Source of the DNA: DAOVRL01 sp964459805
GTDB lineage: Bacteria; Planctomycetota; Phycisphaerae; Sedimentisphaerales; Anaerobacaceae
Assembly (NCBI GenBank): GCA_964459805.1
Contig: CAYWOD010000049.1
Coordinates: 1-18,701 of the forward strand
Direction of reading: 5' to 3'
DNA: 18,701 nt
Below the pieces are notes generated by a model. It did not search any database, was not told where the DNA came from, and saw only the letters and a list, made by a program, of their open reading frames with translations. Of this stretch, positions 7,938-13,916 are shown piece after piece. How positions within the stretch are numbered: the first letter of the stretch is position 1; each line of letters opens with the position of its first letter. The translations under genes were made by a program, and so were the position numbers.

Positions 7938-8068
7938 TAATTAGTTTCTGTTGCGGAAACAGCATTTGTCATTCCTGCGAAAGCAGGAATCCAGGTTTTT
8001 CGATATGGACCCCTGCTTTCGCAGGGGTGACATCGTCGGTTTTGGCTTTCCGCAACACATACTAATTA
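7938..8068. repeat. Nested inverted-repeat element upstream of nadB
   Basis: Outer arms of 22 bases (7938-7959 and 8047-8068) are inverted copies of each other with three mismatches; both contain TAATTAGT and TGTTGCGGAAA. Nested inside is a two-hairpin element (7968-8031) of the same family as 5233-5301, with ATTCCTGC-GAAA-GCAGGAAT and CCCTGC-TTTC-GCAGGG. The whole 131-bp unit ends only three bases before the -35 box of the nadB promoter candidate. The 316-base gap from bioD to nadB otherwise holds an AGTCCGC/GCGGACT inverted repeat just after bioD (7884-7912), without a T-run. Confidence 0.8.
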
Positions 8069-8070
8069 GG

Positions 8071-8099
8071 TTTTCAAAGGTTACGTAGTGCGGTATAAT
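8071..8099 (+). promoter_or_regulatory. Promoter candidate for nadB
   Basis: TTTTCA (8071-8076) and a perfect TATAAT (8094-8099) are 17 bases apart. The -35 box matches consensus at four of six positions. The predicted leader of about 95 bases ends at the GAGGAAGG Shine-Dalgarno before the nadB ATG. Confidence 0.5.
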
Positions 8100-8200
8100 A
8101 CTGAGGATAGATTCAGGACCACAGCTAGCCCGTAAACAAGGAGATTGTCGGTTCTTGGCAAATGATGAAATAATCAATAATCGAGGAAGGTAGCGAATCA

Positions 8201-9853
8201 ATGAATTCTCAGCCGAGACATAAGGCCCAGCCCTCAACGCACAACCCTCCATCTGGTGAGGCCAGACGATATCTGGTGAATATCGACTCTGTCTCAACAA
8301 ACCAGCTCTTTACCGATTGCCTCGTTATAGGAGCCGGCATCGCCGGCCTCCGCGCTGCTATCCGGGCCGCTGAGCACGTCAAAGTCATCATTGTTTGTAA
8401 GGGTACTCTCCAAAGCAGTAACACGTGGAAAGCCCAGGGAGGCATCGCTTCGGTGCTTGACCGGACTGATACATTTGAATCACACATAGCCGACACGCTC
8501 AAAACCGGGTGTGGAATATGTGACCAAAGCGTAGTTGACCTGGTCGTTCGCCACGGACCGCAACTGGTAGCAGAGCTTCTCAATTGGGGTACTGAGTTCG
8601 ACCGCACAGACGACGGTATTGCCATCACGCTTGAAGGCGGCCATTCTCACGCTCGCGTCGCTCACGCCCACGGTGACGAAACGGGCCGAGTAATTGCACA
8701 GGCACTCATAGATAAAGCCCGCCAAAATCCTAATATAAGAATAGTAGAAAACTTCTACGTTATCGATCTGCTCACAAACAGTGATAACAAATGTGCAGGA
8801 ATCATCGGCTGCGATGGGCAGAGAGGCCCGCAGATTATCTGGGCCACAAACACGATTCTGGCAACCGGCGGAGCGGGCCGACTCTATCGCGAAACCACAA
8901 ATCCTGAAGTAGCGACCGGCGATGGCATCGCTATGGCCTATCGGGCCGGCACCGTGCTGAGGGATTTGGAATTCGTGCAGTTTCATCCGACCACGCTCTA
9001 TATCGCAGGCGCTTCCCGCGCCCTCATTACCGAAACGCTACGAGGTGAGGGAGCGCTCCTGCTGGACAGCAAGGGTCGGCGGTTTATGACCGAATACCAC
9101 GAATCCGGCGAGCTGGCGCCACGTGACATCGTCAGTCGGGCCATTCTCTCCCAGATGAGAAAAACTGAGTCAACGCATGTTTATCTCGATGTGCGGCACT
9201 TTGACAAGTCATACTTTGCCAAGAGATTTCCTTTTATCAACGAGCTGCTCGAGAGTTTCGACATAGACATCACCAAAGACCTGATCCCCGTCCGACCCAG
9301 CGCACATTATATGATTGGTGGTCTCAAGACCGACATCTTCGCCAAAACAAGCATAGAGAATCTCTACGCCTGCGGCGAGATTGCTTCCACGGGTCTGCAC
9401 GGCGCAAATCGGCTCGGCAGCAATTCCCTGCTCGAAGGCCTCGTGTTCGGAAGAATAGCCGGACGGTCTGCCTCAAGGAACAAAAAAGCAGGTGTTGCTC
9501 ATATCAAGCACCCCCTCATAAAATATCAGATACCGCATTCAGACCGCACGCGACTGGACGCCTCCGACGTCGGAAACTCACTTCGAGCACTTATGTGGCG
9601 AAATGTGGGCATCACCCGCACCGACAAAGCCCTTCTCGAAGCCCAGGAAATAATCCGCTTCTGGCAACGGTACGTTATGGACAAAGTCTTTGACTCACCC
9701 GAAGGCTGGGAGTGCCAGAATATGCTGACCGTTTGCCTGCTTATGGCACAGGCCGCCCAACAACGATGTGAGAGCCGCGGCACACATTTTAGAAGAGATT
9801 TCCCCGAAACAGACAACGAGAATTTCAAGAAGCATATCGAAATCGCTTCCTAA
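8201..9853 (+). CDS. nadB: L-aspartate oxidase NadB
   Basis: FAD enzyme that oxidises L-aspartate to iminoaspartate, the first step of de novo NAD synthesis. The 550-aa product has the FAD dinucleotide-binding GAGIAG (44-49), the QGGIASV flavin-site segment (79-85), the FHPTTLY segment, RALITETLRGEGALL, and the C-terminal signature RCESRGTHFRRDFPETD that is typical of NadB. The spacing fits NadB rather than succinate dehydrogenase or fumarate reductase flavoproteins; no iron-sulphur or membrane anchor genes are adjacent. The N terminus is about 35 residues longer than usual before the Rossmann fold. GAGGAAGG lies ten bases upstream of ATG 8201, which supports this start. Neither nadA nor nadC is in the window. 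Confidence 0.95.
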   Translation: MNSQPRHKAQPSTHNPPSGEARRYLVNIDSVSTNQLFTDCLVIGAGIAGLRAAIRAAEHVKVIIVCKGTLQSSNTWKAQGGIASVLDRTDTFESHIADTLKTGCGICDQSVVDLVVRHGPQLVAELLNWGTEFDRTDDGIAITLEGGHSHARVAHAHGDETGRVIAQALIDKARQNPNIRIVENFYVIDLLTNSDNKCAGIIGCDGQRGPQIIWATNTILATGGAGRLYRETTNPEVATGDGIAMAYRAGTVLRDLEFVQFHPTTLYIAGASRALITETLRGEGALLLDSKGRRFMTEYHESGELAPRDIVSRAILSQMRKTESTHVYLDVRHFDKSYFAKRFPFINELLESFDIDITKDLIPVRPSAHYMIGGLKTDIFAKTSIENLYACGEIASTGLHGANRLGSNSLLEGLVFGRIAGRSASRNKKAGVAHIKHPLIKYQIPHSDRTRLDASDVGNSLRALMWRNVGITRTDKALLEAQEIIRFWQRYVMDKVFDSPEGWECQNMLTVCLLMAQAAQQRCESRGTHFRRDFPETDNENFKKHIEIAS

Positions 9854-9877
9854 GACGTGGAAAATCCGGCAAACTTC

Positions 9878-9886
9878 TGGTATAAT
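9878..9886 (+). promoter_or_regulatory. Extended -10 promoter element for RNase P RNA
   Basis: TGG followed directly by TATAAT gives an extended -10 (TGnTATAAT). Transcription would start near 9893, about 30 bases before the mature 5' end of the RNase P RNA, which leaves room for 5' processing. No good -35 box is visible, as is common with extended -10 promoters. Confidence 0.55.
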
Positions 9887-9921
9887 TATTCGTAGTTCGT
9901 AGCAAAACAGTCAATTGAATA

Positions 9922-10517
9922 GAGTGGGTCGGGCGGTCGCCCCGCACCTATTCTGAGAGTCCAGCATTGAGCCGCGAATGGAGTTTAATGCCGCCAAAAA
10001 GGGTAATGTCGGCATTTTCGTTGGCTTCTCAAAATAGGTGCGGGGAGGAAAGTCCGAGCAGGACAGGGCACGGTGGTGGCTAACGGCCACCAGGGGCCGG
10101 TTCCCATGTTGCGGTCTTCTGCAAAATGAGGCCCGGAAGACCCTCGGGAAAGTGCCACAGAAAACACACAGCCGATGAGCCCGATTCTTCGGGAAACAGG
10201 CAATGGTGAAATGGTGCGGTAAGAGCGCACCGCGGCACCGGTGACGGCGCCGGCAGGGTAAACCCCACCGCCTGCAAGACCAAGCAGCCGGCTACTTGGC
10301 CCGGGTTTGAGCGGCTAAACTTACCGCTCCGCCGGCGGGTAGGTCGCTTCCCGATATATCGGGAGAGCCAACTGGCAACAGTTGGTCAAGATAAATGATC
10401 GCCGCCCCGCACCTAAATAATCGTGTGTTACGCGTTTAGTCCGGCGGCTACGGCTGCTGCCGGCAGTGCACGGTCATTTAGGTGCGGGGACACAGAACTC
10501 GGCTTACAGACCCACTC
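9922..10517 (+). ncRNA. rnpB: RNase P RNA, type A, with two long extra arms
   Basis: Catalytic RNA of RNase P, which matures tRNA 5' ends. Conserved core segments are recognisable in order: GAGGAAAGTCCGAGCA (10045-10060), GGTGAAATGGTGCGGTAAGAG (about 10204-10224), GGTAAACCCCACC (near 10257), GCAAGACCAA, then ATAAATGATCGCC (10391-10403) and the terminal ACAGAACTCGGCTTACAGACCC. The ends pair perfectly as P1: GAGTGGGTC (9922-9930) with GACCCACTC (10509-10517). P2 is GGCGGTC (9932-9938) with GATCGCC (10397-10403). At 596 nt it is far longer than the usual 350-420. Most of the excess is in two arms: an extended P3-position arm (9940-10045) and an arm inserted between the 3' strand of P2 and the terminal conserved segment (10405-10489). 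The boundaries are defined by P1. Confidence 0.95.
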
Positions 10518-10523
10518 TTTTTT
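10509..10523 (+). terminator. RNase P RNA 3' end with T-run
   Basis: The 3' strand of P1 is followed at once by six T residues (10518-10523) and a pyrimidine-rich stretch. A P1 or 3'-arm stem followed by a T-run is a plausible intrinsic terminator, which would also separate this transcript from the converging lipoprotein gene ending at 10561. Confidence 0.5.
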
Positions 10524-10560
10524 CTTTCCACACGCGGTGGCGCCGAGTTTGTCCAATAGC

Positions 10561-11391
10561 TCACTGCAATTTGGCCGGTTCTTCCACGCTGTCGCTCTCT
10601 TCCAGCTCCTCGAACGTACGCAAAAGAGCACCCAACCTGATTTTGACCACGACAATGTTATCCCTGGCCGTCACCTGGATTTTGCCCCTGCCAAAGTTGA
10701 GATGGTTGAACTCGACGCCGTCAGGGTCACTGAGTTTTGGTGCTAAAACGGGGAAGCTGTCCAGCTTAAGAAAGATCGTTTCAAACACCTGCTTGATAAG
10801 CATCACGCTGATATTAAGCGTCTGATTGTCCCGGCCGGCTGTATCCGTACCGCCCCCAAGCTCTGCTGCATCCTTACGGAGGTTATCAAGTATGCCCCTC
10901 AATAGGGCAATTTGCTTGACCCCCTTCGCAGCACGGATATTATCAAGCTCCTCTTTTGTCGGTAAAACTTCACAATCAAATCTTAGCCCCTGTTTGGACC
11001 TGATCTCTATTCTCTCATCCACCACAAAGAAATATTTCCGTACGACGCTCAGTTCATACTCATGAAAGGCAACCATAGTGAACCACGTCTTATAGCCGCT
11101 CTTGCTCTGCCCCAACGACGCCACGACGCTCTCGCTTTGGCTGAGCAGCTCATCTTTCAAACCCTCTATCCTGGGCAGCACGTCAAGAGTAAGGCTCTTT
11201 TTCACTTTTGTCTGGTCATACACAGCCGAAAGCTCTTTGTCATAGAGAAGAGTTTTCGACCGCATCCGACCTTGTATAGGTATCATAGAACAGCCGCAAA
11301 ACCAGCACAGAAAGATGAGGATAAAAAAGCGAAACCCAAAAGACCTCTTTTGAGTTTGACCAATTCTTGCTTTAAGCTCTGTTGCCCTCAT
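10561..11391 (-). CDS. Predicted lipoprotein, function unknown
   Basis: A 276-aa product I do not recognise. It begins with a basic N terminus, a hydrophobic run FRFFILIFLCWFCG and Cys at residue 34, which fits a lipoprotein or membrane-anchored signal although the lipobox (FCGC) is not ideal. The mature part is mixed alpha/beta with no cysteine-rich or repeat structure: a charged helix-rich stretch with LDVLPRIEGLKDELLSQSES, then a central VRKYFFVVDERIEI, and a C-terminal acidic tail. I chose ATG 11391 because AAGGAG lies seven bases before it; the longer frame to 11478 would run back into ilvC. It follows ilvC by 62 bases on the same strand and may be co-transcribed. It converges with the RNase P RNA gene. 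Confidence 0.75.
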   Translation of the reverse strand: MRATELKARIGQTQKRSFGFRFFILIFLCWFCGCSMIPIQGRMRSKTLLYDKELSAVYDQTKVKKSLTLDVLPRIEGLKDELLSQSESVVASLGQSKSGYKTWFTMVAFHEYELSVVRKYFFVVDERIEIRSKQGLRFDCEVLPTKEELDNIRAAKGVKQIALLRGILDNLRKDAAELGGGTDTAGRDNQTLNISVMLIKQVFETIFLKLDSFPVLAPKLSDPDGVEFNHLNFGRGKIQVTARDNIVVVKIRLGALLRTFEELEESDSVEEPAKLQ

Positions 11392-11453
11392 GCCAATTCT
11401 CCTTTGCAAAAAACGACGAACGGTCGTTGCAGCCGGCCCGCACCGAATGCCGG

Positions 11454-12458
11454 TTAGACCTCCTTCGTGTCGATCCACTTCATCATATTACGCAGCTCTC
11501 TGCCAACAGTCTCGATCTGGCTGTCATGATCCTTTTCATATAGCGCACTGAACTTCTTGAGCCCTGACTTATATTCGTCCACCCATTCCTTGGCAAATTC
11601 GCCTGATGTAATCTCCGAGAGTATCTTCTTCATTTCAGCTTTGGTCTGGTCGGGGATTATCCTTGAGCCGCGGGTCAAGTCCCCGTACTCGGCGGTGTTG
11701 GATATGCTGTATCTCATGTAGCTTAGCCCGCCCTGATACATAAGATCGACTATGAGCTTCACCTCGTGCATACATTCGAAGTAGGCGATCTCGGGCTGGT
11801 AGCCCGCCTCGACAAGCGTCTCGAAGCCCGCCTTAATAAGGGCCGTAAGGCCTCCGCAAAGCACGCACTGCTCACCAAACAGGTCCGTCTCGGTTTCCTC
11901 TTTGTACGTCGTTTCGATAATACCGGCCCGCGCTCCGCCTATCCCGTTTGCCCAGGCAAGTGCGATTTGCTTAGCGTCGCCGGTCGCATCCTGTTGGACG
12001 GCTATCAGGTTCGCCACTCCGCCGCCTTTTTCAAACTCACTCCGGACCAGATGGCCAGGCCCCTTCGGAGCTATCATCACAACGTTTACATCCTTCGGAG
12101 GCACAATATACTTAAAATGAATATTGAAGCCGTGACAAAAACCAAGCGTTTGGCCTGCTGTTAAATTCGGAGCAATTTGAGCCCCATAAATCTTGGCTTG
12201 AAGTTCGTCCGGCAGGGTCACTATTATCAGAGTCGCGCCGCCCATAGCCGTTTTTATGTCGCCCGGCGAAAAACCGTGCTCCGTAGCGAGCTTAAAGTTC
12301 TCGGTTCCCTCTAACTCGGCCACAGCCACTTCTATCCCGCTGTCGCGCAGATTCAGACTGTGCGCATGCCCCTGACTGCCGTAACCGATAACCGCCACCT
12401 TCTTGCCCTTCAAGGGCTCTATCGGAGCGTCTTGTTCGTAGTAGATTTTCGCTGCCAT
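11454..12458 (-). CDS. ilvC: Ketol-acid reductoisomerase IlvC (class I)
   Basis: Isomerises and reduces acetolactate or acetohydroxybutyrate to the dihydroxy acid, the second common step of valine, leucine and isoleucine synthesis. At 334 aa it is the short class I form. It has GYGSQGHAHSLNLRDSG (25-41) for nucleotide binding, the GFCHGFNIHF segment, APKGPGHLVRSEFEKGGG, and the metal-binding knot with DLFGEQCVLCGGL and FECMHEVKLIVDLMY. The coenzyme-selectivity loop reads AELEGTENF (47-55): the Arg and both Ser of the usual GLRxGSxSW are absent and a Glu ends the second strand, suggesting NADH rather than NADPH. AAGGAG precedes the ATG. It is separated from ilvN by about 3.7 kb of accessory DNA and has its own promoter candidate. 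Confidence 0.97.
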   Translation of the reverse strand: MAAKIYYEQDAPIEPLKGKKVAVIGYGSQGHAHSLNLRDSGIEVAVAELEGTENFKLATEHGFSPGDIKTAMGGATLIIVTLPDELQAKIYGAQIAPNLTAGQTLGFCHGFNIHFKYIVPPKDVNVVMIAPKGPGHLVRSEFEKGGGVANLIAVQQDATGDAKQIALAWANGIGGARAGIIETTYKEETETDLFGEQCVLCGGLTALIKAGFETLVEAGYQPEIAYFECMHEVKLIVDLMYQGGLSYMRYSISNTAEYGDLTRGSRIIPDQTKAEMKKILSEITSGEFAKEWVDEYKSGLKKFSALYEKDHDSQIETVGRELRNMMKWIDTKEV

Positions 12459-12638
12459 AATCCTTGTTCTCCTTTCTTAATCTCCCGGTAAGTCACGGTA
12501 ACAAACAGTAAGGCCTTTTTCTGTCCTTCACGCCGGACATCTCTTCCGAATTTCCAACTAAAAGCCCCGGCAGGTCCGGTCCTGGTGAAACTGTCAAGCA
12601 TACATATTTTGATTAGCCGCCAGGCTTCGAGTTCCCAC

Positions 12639-12666
12639 ATTATATTAAAGGTTGCTGCCGAGGCAA
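12639..12666 (-). promoter_or_regulatory. Promoter candidate for ilvC
   Basis: On the minus strand TTGCCT (12661-12666) and a perfect TATAAT (12639-12644) are separated by 16 bases. The -35 box matches at four of six positions. It would give a leader of about 170 bases before ilvC. The promoter lies between ilvC and the repeat block, consistent with ilvC being expressed on its own now that ilvBN is distant. Confidence 0.5.
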
Positions 12667-12706
12667 GGAATAAATGCCCGCCGTTTGGCATGGGGGTGAA
12701 TTGGGT

Positions 12707-12780
12707 TCGTATCTCGTATCTCGTATTGCGTATCGCGTATTGCGTATCTCGTATGTCGTATGTCGTATATCGTATATCGT
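12707..12780. repeat. 7-bp tandem array (NTCGTAT type) upstream of ilvC
   Basis: About ten 7-bp units with a constant CGTAT and variable first two bases (TT, CT, CT, TG, CG, TG, CT, GT, GT, AT, AT). It is the same family as the array between ktrB and ktrA, and it abuts the dispersed unit at 12779-12812. Confidence 0.9.
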
Positions 12781-12812
12781 CCCTTCGACTTCGCTCAGGG
12801 CAAGATTGCGTA
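12779..12812 (-). repeat. Inverted copy of the dispersed 34-bp unit seen at 22-55
   Basis: This 34-base stretch is the reverse complement of 22-55 with a single mismatch. The core contains CTTGCCCTGAGCGAAGTCGA and can form a short AGGG/CCCT-closed hairpin. In both places it adjoins TACGANA-type 7-bp repeats, so the pair behaves as one composite element. Confidence 0.85.
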
Positions 12813-12854
12813 TCCCAGGGGGAATGGGCAAGGGGGGAAGTTTGGGGGAGTGGA

Positions 12855-13108
12855 AATTGGGTTCGTTTTGGGTTCGTTTTGGGTTCGTTTTCCCGGAGCC
12901 CGAAGGGGTGGTTTGTTGTCGTAATCCTTTGTGGCGAATAGGGTTGCATTGGTTTTGGCCTTTTGAGGATTGGGTTTGAATTGGGTTCGTTTTGGGTTCG
13001 TTTTGGGTTCGTTTTTGATTGTCCGAGGGGGTATAAAATTTTCGTAAACCTTTTTTATATATAGGGTTAGGTTCGTTTTTGCCTCGGTGGAAATTGGGTT
13101 CGTTTTGC
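12855..13108. repeat. Higher-order repeat of GGGTTCGTTTT tracts
   Basis: Three units begin with AATTGGGTTCG at 12855, 12979 and 13092, spaced 124 and 113 bases. The first two each open with three tandem 11-bp copies of GGGTTCGTTTT, then diverged but alignable sequence (a CCGA-GGGG word, a TCGTAA word, ATAGGGTT, and TTTTGGCC/TTTTTGCC). Translated on the minus strand it gives low-complexity NEPNF/KTNP-type strings without a credible start, so I treat it as non-coding. Confidence 0.85.
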
Positions 13109-13280
13109 ATAAAAGCGGCGGCTGGAACCGCTGAAATCCGAAATACTAAACTCGAAATCCTAAACAAATTCAAAGCACGAATGACCAAAATATGAAACAC
13201 GGTGTAACATCCTTAAAATGCCTGAGTTATGGTAACTAAGAGTAAAAGTAAAGGACGGAATTGCGAAGTCCTCCGAATTG

Positions 13281-13350
13281 ACGATGGACGATAGACGATG
13301 GAGGATTGAGGACTGACGATTTGCTATCCGGTATCCAGCATCGAGTATCA
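13281..13350. repeat. Degenerate 7-bp periodic array
   Basis: Ten contiguous 7-bp words keep phase: ACGATGG, ACGATAG, ACGATGG, AGGATTG, AGGACTG, ACGATTT, GCTATCC, GGTATCC, AGCATCG, AGTATCA. The second half reads as the complement style of the first (ATCC versus GGAT). The adjoining stretch 13141-13280 holds AT-rich sequence in which I see no gene. Confidence 0.65.
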
Positions 13351-13415
13351 CTATTCACTTTATATTAGTTTGATGGGTATTATACCACATAATTTGTTAG
13401 ATGTAAAGTGAAAAA

Positions 13416-13466
13416 TAGCGTACAGCGTTTAGCGTTTAGTTTTTTCTATCCGCTATCCGCTATTTT
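13416..13466. repeat. Short 7-bp repeats (TAGCGTT and CTATCCG)
   Basis: TAGCGTA, CAGCGTT and TAGCGTT in tandem, then a T-run, then two copies of CTATCCG and a partial third. It marks the right-hand end of the repeat block that starts near 12700, and ends about 90 bases before the small-protein gene. Confidence 0.65.
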
Positions 13467-13553
13467 TTAATGTGGTAATGGAAATTCTGGAGAGAAGCCG
13501 AACCGATTCAACGTGAAAAGAGCGAGAAAAAGAGACAGAATTAGCAATGAAAG

Positions 13554-13700
13554 CTATTTTCCCCTGCGTTTCTTTCTGTCTGGCCGCTGGGTTAATGCAG
13601 AGGCGGCGGTACTCTTGGCCTTTTTTGAGGTTCTTTTGCTTCGCAGTTGTTGGGAAGCAATTTTGCCTACTCGTTTTGAGGTTTTTTCGTTCCGTGCCAT
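13554..13700 (-). CDS. 48-aa basic small protein downstream of the R-M operon
   Basis: A short gene starting MARNEKTSKRVGKIAS and ending QRPDRKKRRGK. It is rich in Lys, Arg, Ser, Thr and Ala, with an AASALTQ segment near residues 33-39, and no hydrophobic segment. A strong Shine-Dalgarno GAAAGGA lies eight bases before the ATG, which is the main support for translation. I recall similar uncharacterised proteins (MARNE.TS...ASALTQ pattern) from diverse bacteria, often in accessory regions, but I know of no assigned function. The composition suggests nucleic-acid binding, which is inference only. It lies on the same strand as the restriction-modification genes, about 215 bases past the endonuclease stop. 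A longer frame in another phase (13453-13707) over the same bases lacks these properties. Confidence 0.75.
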   Translation of the reverse strand: MARNEKTSKRVGKIASQQLRSKRTSKKAKSTAASALTQRPDRKKRRGK

Positions 13701-13772
13701 AATTCAAATCCTTTCAAAAAAAAAGTTTCATTCCTTTTCGTCCCCGCACAGTGCGGGGGATTTTAAAGTTTA

Positions 13773-13916
13773 TCAGTTGTCTTTTGTTTGTTTCTTTAAC
13801 CGGCGAATAGCTATCTTTTCATCTTTTTCGATCGCCAGGGCCACCGCCTCGGTGGCAAGGGCCAGCAACTGTTTCGAGCGACGACGCAGGAAATCCCCGT
13901 CCGGTGCAGCGTCTTG
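13773..13916 (-). pseudogene. Gene-tail fragment in frame with the endonuclease stop codon
   Basis: After the TAA of the endonuclease the same frame stays open for 47 codons to a TGA at 13773. The translation includes FLRRRSKQLLALATEAVALA and ends RRLKKQTKDN, which reads like the helical, charged C-terminal end of a real protein. There is no ATG in this frame and no credible start. Base composition is GC-rich like the chromosome and unlike the AT-rich endonuclease gene. The likely explanation is the 3' remnant of a resident gene truncated when the R-M genes arrived; stop-codon readthrough is a less likely alternative. I cannot identify the parent gene. Confidence 0.4.

Noticed and set aside
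12419..12949. 176-codon frame upstream of and overlapping ilvC, as a leader peptide or gene
   Set aside because: It runs through repeat DNA, overlaps the ilvC start in another phase and shows no enrichment in Ile, Val or Leu codons.
12640..13200. Long minus-strand frames across the GGGTTCGTTTT repeats
   Set aside because: Low-complexity strings from repeat DNA with several frames open at once and no credible start; best read as non-coding repeats.
13742..13759. CCCCGCA-CAG-TGCGGGG hairpin as terminator of the R-M operon
   Set aside because: The stem is good, but on the minus strand it is followed by an A-rich, not T-rich, stretch, and the small-protein gene follows in the same direction. 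It shares the word CCCCGCAC with the RNase P arms, which is probably coincidence.
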